From assembly GCF_900183385.1 (NCBI RefSeq), contig NZ_FXUT01000006.1:140710-204709 (forward strand): a stretch of 64,000 nt of DNA, read 5' to 3'. How positions within the stretch are numbered: the stretch's first letter is position 1; each line of letters starts with the position of its first letter. Origin of the DNA: Listeria costaricensis (GTDB lineage Bacteria > Bacillota > Bacilli > Lactobacillales > Listeriaceae). A program made the translations under genes and the position numbers. This document shows positions 50,858 through 60,022 of the stretch, in pieces. The notes under the pieces were generated by a model that saw only the letters and a program-made list of their open reading frames with translations, ran no database searches and was not told the DNA's origin.

Positions 50858-52273
50858 ATGCTGAAAAAATGGGTATTTATGGCAGTTTTCCTGATGATAT
50901 TCGGAGGTGTCCAGCAGTCTGTTATAGCTGACGAAAACGCAATGCCGGTTCGTGTCTATCAAACGGGTGATGTGGTTTCCTTCGAGGTGGAGGTACATAC
51001 AGGGCAGCTTCTTTTGAAAGGTGCGGCGGGGCAGGTGCGCTTTGTGTCTTTGGGAGAAGAGGCGACACCGAGCTATACGATCAGCCCGTATGATGAGAGC
51101 GGGCTCTGGACGGTCTGGCAGCAAAACGAGGAGGAGACGGTGGAAGTCGGTTCTTTTCAAGTGGCGGACCGGATGCGTGAAAAAGATGAAGTTCCGCCTA
51201 CAATCGATGAGATGACTTGGCAGTTTGAAAGTGAGGACAAACTGCTGATCCGTGTTGCGGCAACTGACCTGGAAACCGGCGTGATGACCGTTCAAGCGGT
51301 TGTGAGGCCTGGAGAAGAGGCAGAGTCATTCAGTCGAAATGAAAAAACGGGTGCATTTGAGCTGTTGCTTGATGTGGGCACGCGGCAGGAGCGGCAGTTG
51401 CAGCTGGCAATCACAGTCAGCGATTTTGATGGGAATGTGACTCGTGAAACGAAGGAAATTCAGATTCCGGCGGCTGTTTTTGCTTATCAGTTGAATGGGC
51501 AAAAATTGGCGAAAGATGCGATCGTTACGGCGGGGGACCGCTTGCAGATTTGGACGAATCGGCCGAAGCAGGTGATCGAGCCGTTTTCCTATGTGTGGCA
51601 AACGGAGCCGCTAGCTGGGGACTATCTTTTCCCTAAGAGTCGGTTGGGGGAAGTCTTTACGTTGTCAAATGGCACGAAGCTCCTTTACCGTGAAAATCGG
51701 CAGCCGTTTCAGCGGATGTCACTGTTAAAAAATGGGCGACGCATTACAACAAGCAAGCAGGAAAGTTTTCAAAAATCAGATGGCTGGTCGCTTCGGGCTG
51801 TGTTGCATCCGGATTATTTGGAAACGACGGACTGGCGGCTCACAATCGGCGGGCACCCTGTCGAGCTGAAACGTCAAAACGACCAGCTGGCGGCGGATTT
51901 TCGCGGTCAATCGGGCGAACTCGCACTGCAGTATCGGGATTTTGATGGCAGCATGCATCGGCTGGTTCTAGTGGAAATGGTCGATCCGCTTCCTGTCACA
52001 CCGGTCATTCAGCCAGAACTGCCACCTGTCGAGCCGCCCCCGCCCCAGCAGCCAGAAATCCAAAAGCCAGAGCCACAGCCGCAGATGAAACTTGGTCCAG
52101 CAGCCCAGCAGTACGCACTTGTCGAGCCGCCGGTGACTGAATCAGCCAAACATGCGGGCAAGCAGCCGGAACCTGCCAAGAAAAGCGCTTCATCTTCTAT
52201 GCCTTTTCCGCTTTGGCTGCCGGTTGGAGTCGTTGTAGTCATTTTGATTTTTGCACAGAATAAAGGCAAATAG
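50858..52273 (+). CDS. Unknown exported, membrane-tethered flagellar-island protein
   Basis: 471 aa. Signal peptide (MLKKWVFMAVFLMIFGGV...IADEN), a large extracellular beta-rich part with two or three Ig-like-looking segments, a proline/glutamine-rich stalk (about 385-440) and a C-terminal membrane helix (PLWLPVGVVVVILIFA) with a short basic tail. Layout resembles surface proteins tethered by the C-terminus, but there is no LPXTG. ATG at 50858 has GGAG at 6 nt. Within the flagellar operon; no function known. Confidence 0.75.
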   Translation: MLKKWVFMAVFLMIFGGVQQSVIADENAMPVRVYQTGDVVSFEVEVHTGQLLLKGAAGQVRFVSLGEEATPSYTISPYDESGLWTVWQQNEEETVEVGSFQVADRMREKDEVPPTIDEMTWQFESEDKLLIRVAATDLETGVMTVQAVVRPGEEAESFSRNEKTGAFELLLDVGTRQERQLQLAITVSDFDGNVTRETKEIQIPAAVFAYQLNGQKLAKDAIVTAGDRLQIWTNRPKQVIEPFSYVWQTEPLAGDYLFPKSRLGEVFTLSNGTKLLYRENRQPFQRMSLLKNGRRITTSKQESFQKSDGWSLRAVLHPDYLETTDWRLTIGGHPVELKRQNDQLAADFRGQSGELALQYRDFDGSMHRLVLVEMVDPLPVTPVIQPELPPVEPPPPQQPEIQKPEPQPQMKLGPAAQQYALVEPPVTESAKHAGKQPEPAKKSASSSMPFPLWLPVGVVVVILIFAQNKGK

Positions 52274-52296
52274 AGAAAAATGGGGAGGGACTTGGG

Positions 52297-53454
52297 ATGA
52301 AAATTGAAGGAATCATGGAAGCGGAACAACTGAACCAAGAGAGCAAATTAGCCAGCACCCCGGAAGAACAGAGTGAATTAACTAGAAAAATGACGAAAGA
52401 GCCGAACCGTTTACCGCCTGTCTCCTTTTCAATCAATGATTTAACGGAGATGAAGTTGGCGGGGGAAAATCAGGAAATTGCCCTGCGAATCAAATTGATG
52501 ATTAGTAATGCTACAAAAGCGGGCAAACTGATCGATTATTTGATGAAAGCGGGGGTTAAATACGCCACCGATTCGGCAAAATGGCAGCAGATTACACAGG
52601 AGATCAGTGGCCAGATTAGCACGATCCTGATGAAACAACGCAGTTTTAATGGGTATTTTACCACGGACGCCTTTGAAAAAAGTTTGCTCGCGGCGAATAA
52701 TAAAATCACCGATGAGCTTAGCTTCCTTTTGACGAACATCCGCTCGCTGAAGTTCGATGTGACGGGAAAGGTGCCTTATTATAATATGCTGCGGCTGGCT
52801 GCGCGAAGTACGGAAAGTGCGATCGCGGAAATGAAGCAGTATGAAAATGAAAATGTGCCGCTCGAGGTCAGCAAACTGCTGGCAAAAGCGAAAGACGAGA
52901 CGAGCTGGCTGATCAAATTAATGCGCGAATATAGTATTTTGTTTCACTCGCGGCATTTACTTACATATGAACTGCAGGCGGAAAATATCAATTTATGGAA
53001 GCTGGGCAATGAATATCTGAAAACGATGAATGAATGGCTGCCGATTTTTGCCAAACATCCCCATGAAAAGATGGGCGAGCTTAGCCGTGCTTCTGCTGGA
53101 CCACTAGCTGATTTTCTACAAGAGCTTGAAACCATGGCGACAGGGCATCTCAGTCAAGGAAATATGGCGGTGATGATGGACCGCGTGCAAGGGCAGTTGC
53201 AGCGTCTGTTTGTCTATTTTCAAAAAATGGAGCAGCATATCGGGACGGGAATTGTGAGCTCGGATCTTGGTGCGACGGAGGCCGAACTTGCCAGCGACAT
53301 GACGAAAATGATGATGATTTCGAGTCAGGAAATGAGCTTTTTTGATTTGTTATGGAAGGACTTTCGAACGGCTTATAAAGATCCAAGTGTCAGGATTATC
53401 AGTTTGGTTTTTTTAATGTTCATTTTCGTTTTATTATTAAAAATATTTTTTTAA
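52297..53454 (+). CDS. Unknown tail-anchored helical flagellar-island protein
   Basis: 385 aa, mostly alpha-helical without a signal peptide and with a single C-terminal membrane helix (IISLVFLMFIFVLLLKIFF) immediately before the stop, so it should sit on the inner membrane face as a tail-anchored protein. No family recognised. Good GGGAGG site. Its stop codon lies inside an exact MogR box that precedes an internal promoter. Confidence 0.73.
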   Translation: MKIEGIMEAEQLNQESKLASTPEEQSELTRKMTKEPNRLPPVSFSINDLTEMKLAGENQEIALRIKLMISNATKAGKLIDYLMKAGVKYATDSAKWQQITQEISGQISTILMKQRSFNGYFTTDAFEKSLLAANNKITDELSFLLTNIRSLKFDVTGKVPYYNMLRLAARSTESAIAEMKQYENENVPLEVSKLLAKAKDETSWLIKLMREYSILFHSRHLLTYELQAENINLWKLGNEYLKTMNEWLPIFAKHPHEKMGELSRASAGPLADFLQELETMATGHLSQGNMAVMMDRVQGQLQRLFVYFQKMEQHIGTGIVSSDLGATEAELASDMTKMMMISSQEMSFFDLLWKDFRTAYKDPSVRIISLVFLMFIFVLLLKIFF

Positions 53455-53490
53455 AAAACCATATACATTTCTCTATTTCTTCCGTATAAT
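53446..53490 (+). promoter_or_regulatory. MogR box plus internal promoter before the yaaR-like gene
   Basis: TTTT-TTTAA-AAAA (53446-53458), identical to flaA box 3, is followed by -35 TATACA (53462-53467), 17 nt, -10 TATAAT (53485-53490). The start codon of the next gene is 29 nt downstream. Confidence 0.65.
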
Positions 53491-53518
53491 AAAAGTATGA
53501 AACCCTTGGGGGAGAATG

Positions 53519-53992
53519 ATGGATAGTATTTATATCAACCATATTTGGCAGGCAAATAAAGCCCAAAATCATCCACAAAAGCAGGCAGAGACGAATACTT
53601 TACAGTCAGGCGGTTTTTCGCTTGCGGCGCTTTCCAAAAAGCAGGACACTTCCAAGCTGCGCAGTCAGGAGATTGATCGACTGCTTGGTCAGGTGACAGA
53701 ACAGAAAGAAAAAATCGAGCTTGAGATGACAGCTGAAAATGTCTTGCGTTATAAAGAAGCGGTGAAGGATTTTTTGAATTTTTATGTTAGCCAAGTGATG
53801 GATTATAAAGATTTGGAATCGCGCCATCCCAAATACGGCTACTTGCAAAAAATGACGGTTGCCAAGGAAATTGAGCAAAAAAATGAGCAGCTAGAAGACG
53901 TGCTGAATTTAATTGATACGCGGACTGGCCATTTGGATATGCTGAACCGAATCGGAGAAATCAGCGGACTGATCTTAAATATCGTATTGTAG
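53519..53992 (+). CDS. DUF327 / YaaR-like protein
   Basis: 157 aa. Residues about 70-155 (ENVLRYKEAVKDFLNFYV...RHPKYGYLQKMTV...LEDVLNLIDTRTGHLDMLNRIGEI) match the DUF327 family of Bacillus YaaR; role unknown. Of two ATGs (53516, 53519) the second has better spacing to GGGGGAG. First gene behind the internal promoter and just upstream of flgN/flgK. Confidence 0.8.
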   Translation: MDSIYINHIWQANKAQNHPQKQAETNTLQSGGFSLAALSKKQDTSKLRSQEIDRLLGQVTEQKEKIELEMTAENVLRYKEAVKDFLNFYVSQVMDYKDLESRHPKYGYLQKMTVAKEIEQKNEQLEDVLNLIDTRTGHLDMLNRIGEISGLILNIVL

Positions 53993-54001
53993 GTGATAAA
54001 A

Positions 54002-54433
54002 TTGGAAATCTTGAGGATACTGGAACAATTAGTCGAGCGGAACGAAGCCCTTTATGAAACGGCCGGGAAGCTGCAAACGGCCTATGAGCAAAAAGATGAC
54101 AGTGCAGCTGAAAGCTATCAGCAAGAGATCGATCAAGAGCTGTTTGAACTGGAGAGAAGCTATCATCAAGTTGATGCCTGGCGCGTGCAGGTTGGGGTGT
54201 CAGGGATTGGCGCCTACATGGACCGGCTAGATGCGGCGACGCAAGAACGCTTTGCTACCTGCAAACAACGTCTTTTGGAAGCCGAGAAAAAGGCGCGCAT
54301 CCAACTGATCACCAACAAAAAACTGATGGAACAAAAATTGACCTTTACGGAGCACTTGTTTGAGCTGACGGCAGGCCTGAACGGGTCGGCTTATCAGCAA
54401 AATGAAGCACGGATCATCAATGAAACTTTTTAA
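54002..54433 (+). CDS. FlgN-like export chaperone
   Basis: 143-residue helical protein (EILRILEQLVERNEALYETA ... LLEAEKKARIQLITNKKLME) with the size and helix pattern of FlgN, the chaperone for hook-filament junction proteins FlgK and FlgL, which are encoded next. TTG at 54002 is six bases after AGGTGAT; the GTG at 53993 overlaps that site. Identity is by shape and position. Confidence 0.7.
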   Translation: MEILRILEQLVERNEALYETAGKLQTAYEQKDDSAAESYQQEIDQELFELERSYHQVDAWRVQVGVSGIGAYMDRLDAATQERFATCKQRLLEAEKKARIQLITNKKLMEQKLTFTEHLFELTAGLNGSAYQQNEARIINETF

Positions 54434-54446
54434 GGAGTGAGTAGTG

Positions 54447-55970
54447 ATGCGACTGAGTGATTTTAATGCCTCACTTTCGGGCATGTCGGCGGCACAGATT
54501 GCCACTATGGTTGCCAAACAGAATATCAGTAATTTAAATACGGCGGGATACGTGCGGCAGACGGTCGAGCAAAAAGAACTTTTCGGCGACTCCGGCATGA
54601 TTAGCGGACGCCAGACGGGATACGGCGTGAAAGTAACGGACATCAGCCGCGTTACGAATCAGGTATTGACGACTCAATTCGATGCGCAAATTGCCAAACA
54701 GTCGGCCGCGGCCTTCAAGGGCTCGACATTGGGGCAGATCGTCAATTTATTCGGCACGGTTGGGAAAAATTCACCCAGTGATTCGCTCGATCAATTTTTT
54801 ACGGCATGGGGCGTGCTGACAAAGAATCCGGATCAGGAAACGAATGTCACGGCACTGCTTTCAAGTATGAAAGTTTTTACCGCCCAGCTGGGTCAAATTA
54901 AGGCGGGGCTGGATGATTTGAAAAAAACACTCACGCAGGATACGGCCAATCAGGTCAAGGGGCTGAATGATGTTTCGGCCAAACTGGCGGCGGTCAACCA
55001 GGCGATCGGTTCAGCTGGAAGCAATCCGCCGAACAGTCTCTTGAATGAACGGGATCTACTTCTAGGGCAGCTGTCACAGTTTGGGACGATCGAAACGACC
55101 AGCCATCCTGGTAATCCGGAGGTCTATGATGTGACATTCGGCGGAAAGCTAATCGTTCAAGGTGCCGAGGCTAGTCGAGTAGACATGACGCTGCAAGGGG
55201 ATACCTATATTTTTTCCATTGACGGTCAGTCGTTTGATTTACCAACCGGCAGTTTAAAAGCCAGCAGCAGTGTGCAGGAACAGGAACTTGCACAGTATAC
55301 GAACCAGCTGGCCGATTTCACGAAAAGCCTGAAAGCAAATGTCGACCAGCTGCAGGTCGGGAAAATGAACCGTTATTTGAGCGATATTGCGGCCATTAAT
55401 GACAAGCTGAAAACGGATCCGACCAATGAAGCGCTATTGAATGAGCGTAAAAGTCTGTTGATCGAAATCGATAAATTTCCAAAAGTGACGGTCACAAATG
55501 ATGTCGTGACGATCGGTGGGACGGATTATCCAGTGGACAGCATTGACAGTCAGGTGCAGGTGGCAAATGTCGACGAATTTTCTTTGTCCCTGTTTCAAGT
55601 GGATGCAAATGGCAATTTGAGCTTGAACAGCAAAATTGAAGAAACGGGCGACAATAAACGCTTCCTCGGTGTGATTGCAGCAGATATGAAAGCACTGAAA
55701 GATCAGTCGGCTATTGGCGGCATGACCTATTCGTCTTATATGGATAATTTGATCACGACGATTGCGACCGACGCATCGAAGGCGAGTGCAGAAGCCGTTG
55801 CCGAGCAGAAAGTGCTGGACGGCCTGACCAGTGCGAAGTCGTCGATGGAGGGTGTGAATCTGGACGAAGAAATGACGCATATTTTACAGTATCAAAGTTA
55901 CTATGTGGCCAATACCAAGGCGGTTAATGTTGTGAATGAAATGTTCCAATCACTTTTAGGCATGCTCTAG
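54447..55970 (+). CDS. flgK: Hook-associated protein 1 FlgK
   Basis: 507 aa. N-terminal LSDFNASLSGMSAAQ and KQNISNLNTAGYVRQ rod/hook motif, DQFFTAWGVLTKNPD, LLNERDLLLGQLSQFG typical of FlgK, and the C-terminal GVNLDEEMTHILQYQSYYVA with coiled end. Joins hook and filament. ATG at 54447 is 8 nt after AAGGAG. Confidence 0.95.
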   Translation: MRLSDFNASLSGMSAAQIATMVAKQNISNLNTAGYVRQTVEQKELFGDSGMISGRQTGYGVKVTDISRVTNQVLTTQFDAQIAKQSAAAFKGSTLGQIVNLFGTVGKNSPSDSLDQFFTAWGVLTKNPDQETNVTALLSSMKVFTAQLGQIKAGLDDLKKTLTQDTANQVKGLNDVSAKLAAVNQAIGSAGSNPPNSLLNERDLLLGQLSQFGTIETTSHPGNPEVYDVTFGGKLIVQGAEASRVDMTLQGDTYIFSIDGQSFDLPTGSLKASSSVQEQELAQYTNQLADFTKSLKANVDQLQVGKMNRYLSDIAAINDKLKTDPTNEALLNERKSLLIEIDKFPKVTVTNDVVTIGGTDYPVDSIDSQVQVANVDEFSLSLFQVDANGNLSLNSKIEETGDNKRFLGVIAADMKALKDQSAIGGMTYSSYMDNLITTIATDASKASAEAVAEQKVLDGLTSAKSSMEGVNLDEEMTHILQYQSYYVANTKAVNVVNEMFQSLLGML

Positions 55971-55985
55971 TTTAGGAGGGGAAAA

Positions 55986-56861
55986 ATGCGAATTTCAACC
56001 AATCAGCAAACGAATACGATCATTCAGCAGCTGAATAATGCCAGTGTCGAGCTGGCCAAATATCAAACGCAGGTATCCAGTGGGAAGAAATATGAGAAGA
56101 TCAGTGATAATCCTTCGGCGACGGCACAGATCCTTTCTTACAATCATGTGCTGAGCCAGCTGAACCGTGAAAAATCAGATGTGGATGAGGCGCAGTCTCT
56201 TTTGACGAGTGCAGATACCGCCTTGTCGGGCATGAATAAAACCATGATGCGTATCAATAATCTGCTTCTTCAGGCAGTCAATGGAACGAATGATGAAAAA
56301 AATCTCAAGCAGACGGCGCAGGAAATCAAAGGGCTGCTTGATTCAATGATCTCACTTGCCAATACGGATGATGACGGCCGTTATATTTTTAGTGGAAGTA
56401 ATACGACGGTGAAGCCATTTGTCGTGGATCAGTCGACAGGCGAGCTGACTTATCAAGGAACGACCACCCCTAAAAATTTCCAAGTGACCGATACGCATGA
56501 AGTGGAAGTATATCATAATGGCGATGTATTCACAGAGATGTTCCGAAATATCCAGGATATCGTCAAAACCATGGAAGCAGGCGACATCGATACCCTGCGA
56601 AATTTGCAAGGGAAGCATACCGAAAATGTCAATATTGTCACGGACTTGATGGCGACAGTCGGCGGCCATAAAACCGCGATTACCAGCTACAATGACCTCT
56701 TGGCGAATCGGGTGATCGATTATACAGAACGGCGCGCCAATGTGGAGGAAGTGGATATGCCAAAAGCAGTCAGCGATTTAAACAGGTCGACGATGGCGTT
56801 TCAGGCGGCCCTTCAATCCAGCATTATGGTCCAGAAGCTTAGCATTTTAAATTATATGTGA
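55986..56861 (+). CDS. flgL: Hook-associated protein 3 FlgL
   Basis: 291 aa, flagellin-like ends: N-terminal MRISTNQQTNTIIQQLNNA with YQTQVSSGKKYEKISDNPS and C-terminal DMPKAVSDLNRSTMAFQAAL. Second junction protein. AGGAGGG site, 15 nt after flgK. Confidence 0.95.
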   Translation: MRISTNQQTNTIIQQLNNASVELAKYQTQVSSGKKYEKISDNPSATAQILSYNHVLSQLNREKSDVDEAQSLLTSADTALSGMNKTMMRINNLLLQAVNGTNDEKNLKQTAQEIKGLLDSMISLANTDDDGRYIFSGSNTTVKPFVVDQSTGELTYQGTTTPKNFQVTDTHEVEVYHNGDVFTEMFRNIQDIVKTMEAGDIDTLRNLQGKHTENVNIVTDLMATVGGHKTAITSYNDLLANRVIDYTERRANVEEVDMPKAVSDLNRSTMAFQAALQSSIMVQKLSILNYM

Positions 56862-56873
56862 GGTGAATAAAAA

Positions 56874-58163
56874 ATGGGCAGCTCCATTGCAAGCAGTTTA
56901 ATGGATCCGACGCAGTACTATTCGCAGTTTATCCAGCTTGAACAGGCCAATTTGGCAAAAGCAAAAACGCCTTTTCAGCAGCAGATAAACGGCTACCAGA
57001 CAAAGATTGATACATATAAGTCCTTGAAGAATGCGCTCGACAAGTCGCTTACAACGATCAAAGGATTTTCCACTTATGAGAGTGCGACCAAGCTGGCCAC
57101 TTCTTCCAACGAAGCTGCATTTTCGGTTTCGGCAACGAGCGGTTCGATTAATGGCTCCTATTCGATCGAGGTGCTCAACTTGGCGACATCTGATACCTAT
57201 AGTAAAGGTGTGCCAGACATTAACCAGCCGATTGGTGTAGCTGGAAAAGTCAAACTGAATGGGACGGAAATCGAAATCAATGCCACGATGACTTACAAGC
57301 AAGTGATGGAAAAGATCAACGCGGCGGGGGCCAAAGTGAATGCCTATTCACTCGGCGGCAATATGGTCATCAGTGCGAACAATACCGGCGTGGCGAATCA
57401 GCTTAAATTTGAAGGGGATGCGAATGTTCTTCAGGCACTTGGGCTCGACAAAAGTTCCGCTGGGTACATGGCGGCAAAAGATGCGACAGTCAAAATCAAT
57501 GGGGCAACGGTCACAAGTGGTACCAACAAAATTACGAACTATATTCCCGGCGTGACCATCAACATCAAAAATCAGACCGAACGAAGCGAAACCTTGACCG
57601 TGCAAGATAAAAAAGATGATAATGCCGCAACGATGATCAAAAATTTTGTGCAAACGATCAACAATATGAACAGTATGCTCAAAGCTTATACAAGTAAAGG
57701 CGGGGCTCTTCAAGCGTCGGCCGTGGACCTTGAGACATCAAGAGCGCTAAATGCCATTTTTTCTTTTAGCCGTGGCGGACACACGCTGTTTGATTTTGGC
57801 ATCAGTGTCGACAAGGACGGCGTCATGACTGTGAATGAAGAAAAAATGAAAGAAGTGGTTGCGGAAGATCCGGCCGCTGTTGAAAAATTCTTTTTTGGGA
57901 TTGGCGGCGTGGGTGATACTTTATACCAATCACTCGACAAGGTTTTCGGCACATCAGGCTTTATCAGTGATGAAACCAGCTCGATGAACAATGAAATTAC
58001 GAAGCTGAATAAAAAAATTGATGATATTGAAGCCAGAAATTCCAGCATGCTTGATAATATTACCTCACAATACAATAAATGGCTGAAAAGCATGCAATTG
58101 ATGCAGTCAAACGCCATGACACTTGATGCTTTAATCGACGGGATGAATGGAAATAAAGATTAA
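56874..58163 (+). CDS. fliD: Filament cap protein FliD
   Basis: 429 aa. FliD_N (about 10-110) and FliD_C (about 210-415) domains with coiled N- and C-termini (DPTQYYSQFIQLEQ..., KKIDDIEARNSSMLDNITSQ). Caps the growing filament and inserts flagellin. Followed by its usual partners fliS and fliT. Confidence 0.95.
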   Translation: MGSSIASSLMDPTQYYSQFIQLEQANLAKAKTPFQQQINGYQTKIDTYKSLKNALDKSLTTIKGFSTYESATKLATSSNEAAFSVSATSGSINGSYSIEVLNLATSDTYSKGVPDINQPIGVAGKVKLNGTEIEINATMTYKQVMEKINAAGAKVNAYSLGGNMVISANNTGVANQLKFEGDANVLQALGLDKSSAGYMAAKDATVKINGATVTSGTNKITNYIPGVTINIKNQTERSETLTVQDKKDDNAATMIKNFVQTINNMNSMLKAYTSKGGALQASAVDLETSRALNAIFSFSRGGHTLFDFGISVDKDGVMTVNEEKMKEVVAEDPAAVEKFFFGIGGVGDTLYQSLDKVFGTSGFISDETSSMNNEITKLNKKIDDIEARNSSMLDNITSQYNKWLKSMQLMQSNAMTLDALIDGMNGNKD

Positions 58164-58181
58164 ATAATGGGGTGAAAAGGG

Positions 58182-58568
58182 ATGCAGGCATGGAAAAGAT
58201 ATACACAGAATGAGTTTGAAACGAGCAATCCAATTAAAAATACCATTTACATTTATGAAAGATGCATCATTGAATTTAAAAAAATTGATCAGGCCTTTGC
58301 GGGGCTTCATTTCTCCACGGCAGATCTCCTTTTAGATAAAATGGAAAAGATTTTTGAAGAGCTTAAATTGCAGCTGAATCCAGAAGTAGACGCGGAGCTT
58401 TATGAAAATATCTACCGGCTGTATACTTGGATTTCCGAGCAGATTCGTGAAATGCAGGTGCTGCGCCAGGCGGTCAATATTGATCCAATCATTCATGTGA
58501 TCACCCAACTCAAAGAGGGCTATGAAGGAGTCATGCAATATGCCAAAAACGACCACTATCTTGGCTGA
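58182..58568 (+). CDS. fliS: Flagellin chaperone FliS
   Basis: 128-residue four-helix protein that prevents early flagellin polymerisation. The YTQNEFETSNPIKNTIYIYE start and EELKLQLNPEVDAELYENIY region fit FliS. AAAAGGG before the ATG; overlaps the next gene by 29 nt. Confidence 0.93.
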   Translation: MQAWKRYTQNEFETSNPIKNTIYIYERCIIEFKKIDQAFAGLHFSTADLLLDKMEKIFEELKLQLNPEVDAELYENIYRLYTWISEQIREMQVLRQAVNIDPIIHVITQLKEGYEGVMQYAKNDHYLG

Positions 58569-58824
58569 TTTTAGGCGCTGTTTTGATGAACAGACAGGCG
58601 CCCTGCTTGTAGCGGAAGAAGAATATAAATGCCGCTTTGAACGATTGAAAACAGAGGCGGTGAAACTAGACCGCGAAGAGGCACTCTGGACTTTAAAGCA
58701 GGCACGCGCATTTCTAGAAACAGCCATCCACGAAGCCGATTTAAAAAAGCAGCAGGCAAAGACCGCTTTTCAAAATGGTCGAAAACAAGACACAGCCAAC
58801 CGCCAGTATGCCAAATTTTTTTAA
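58540..58824 (+). CDS. FliT-like chaperone
   Basis: 94-residue helical protein (TTTILADFRRCFDEQTGALL...) that directly follows fliS, the normal position of fliT, the FliD chaperone. Sequence similarity to FliT is weak. ATG at 58540 has AAGGAG at 9 nt within the end of fliS, so translation is coupled. Confidence 0.65.
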   Translation: MPKTTTILADFRRCFDEQTGALLVAEEEYKCRFERLKTEAVKLDREEALWTLKQARAFLETAIHEADLKKQQAKTAFQNGRKQDTANRQYAKFF

Positions 58825-58842
58825 GAAGAAGGAGTGCTTTGC

Positions 58843-59208
58843 TTGGAAAATTATACAGCGTCACTCGGCCACTATTTAAACTATTTGAACGCGTCCAACC
58901 AGCTGACCTCAGCCAATATCGCCAACAGCAACACGAGCGGCTACCGGGCGAAAGAAGCCAGTTTTGACGAAGCGCTGACAGGCGGGCTGTCAATGAATCG
59001 AACGCATCGAGGCCACATGGCGAAGAATGCAAGCGCAACCGCCTATACACGCGTCACGGAAAAGGGCGGCACGATCAACGAAGATGGAAACAATGTCAAT
59101 GTGACGGATGAAATGATTCGCCTGACGAAAAATAACCAAATGTATGCCATCGCCGTAAACGCACTCAATTATGATTCCGGCATCAAGACGGCAGCGCGTG
59201 GAAAGTAG
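58843..59208 (+). CDS. flgB: Proximal rod protein FlgB
   Basis: 121 aa with rod motif LTSANIANSNTSGYRAKEAS (about 20-40) and C-terminal DEMIRLTKNNQMYAIAVNAL. TTG start at 58843, eight bases after AAGGAG; the upstream GTG overlaps that site. Confidence 0.93.
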   Translation: MENYTASLGHYLNYLNASNQLTSANIANSNTSGYRAKEASFDEALTGGLSMNRTHRGHMAKNASATAYTRVTEKGGTINEDGNNVNVTDEMIRLTKNNQMYAIAVNALNYDSGIKTAARGK

Positions 59209-59217
59209 GAATGATCA

Positions 59218-59634
59218 ATGTTTGAAGCAATCAATAGCAGCGGCTCAGCTTTGAATGCTGCGAAAACCTGGATGGAAATCAGCTCAAATAATATTGCCAA
59301 TGCCAACTCGACAGCACCGGCCGGCCAATTGCCCTACATGCGCCGCCGGGTGGTGCTGGAAAATAATGCCTCGTTTAGCAATCAGCTGATGACTGGTGGC
59401 TCAAAAGGCGTCAAAGTTTCAGCCATCGAGACGGATACAGCGAATGTCAAAATGGTCTATGATCCAACCCATCCGCATGCCGATCAGGAAGGCTATGTGC
59501 GCTACAGCAACGTGGACTTGACCGCCGAAATGACCAACCTGATGATCGGTCAGAAAATGTATGCAGCGAATACCTCAGCCCTGCAAGCCAATGAAAAAAT
59601 GATGGAAAAAGACCTGGAAATTGGTCGAAATTAA
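59218..59634 (+). CDS. flgC: Proximal rod protein FlgC
   Basis: 138 aa. SSNNIANANSTAPAGQLPYM rod motif, conserved DPTHPHADQEGYVRYSNVDL and C-terminal NLMIGQKMYAANTSALQA. Nine bases after flgB. Confidence 0.95.
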   Translation: MFEAINSSGSALNAAKTWMEISSNNIANANSTAPAGQLPYMRRRVVLENNASFSNQLMTGGSKGVKVSAIETDTANVKMVYDPTHPHADQEGYVRYSNVDLTAEMTNLMIGQKMYAANTSALQANEKMMEKDLEIGRN

Positions 59635-59648
59635 AGGAGAGAAAGAAT

Positions 59649-59948
59649 ATGGAACTAGCAGCTGCCGGACAGGTCACAGCACTTGCCAAGTCAAATTTGT
59701 CACTGGAAGGAAATCAGTCAGCCGCAAAAACAGGTGGAGCTGATCAATTTGCCGCCCTTTTTGACCAAATGAGCGGAGCAGAAAACAGCGCGCAAAATGC
59801 GGTCTACAAATTGCTTACAACAGGCGAAGGAAACGCAAGCGATGTGTTGATCCAAATGAAATCAGTCGAGTCGCAAATGAAAACGGCAGCTGTCGTGCGC
59901 GATAATGTCATTGAAAACTACAAGCAGCTTTTGAATACACAAATTTGA
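59649..59948 (+). CDS. fliE: Hook-basal body complex protein FliE
   Basis: 99 aa; C-terminal NASDVLIQMKSVESQMKTAAVVRDNVIENYKQLL region is the FliE adaptor between MS ring and rod. AAAGGAGAG before ATG. Confidence 0.92.
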   Translation: MELAAAGQVTALAKSNLSLEGNQSAAKTGGADQFAALFDQMSGAENSAQNAVYKLLTTGEGNASDVLIQMKSVESQMKTAAVVRDNVIENYKQLLNTQI

Positions 59949-60022
59949 GGCTAACGGGGACTTTAGCCGAATGAACTTGCCGATAAGCCAAAACTTTATA
60001 AAAATTGGAGCGAAGGAAAGAC

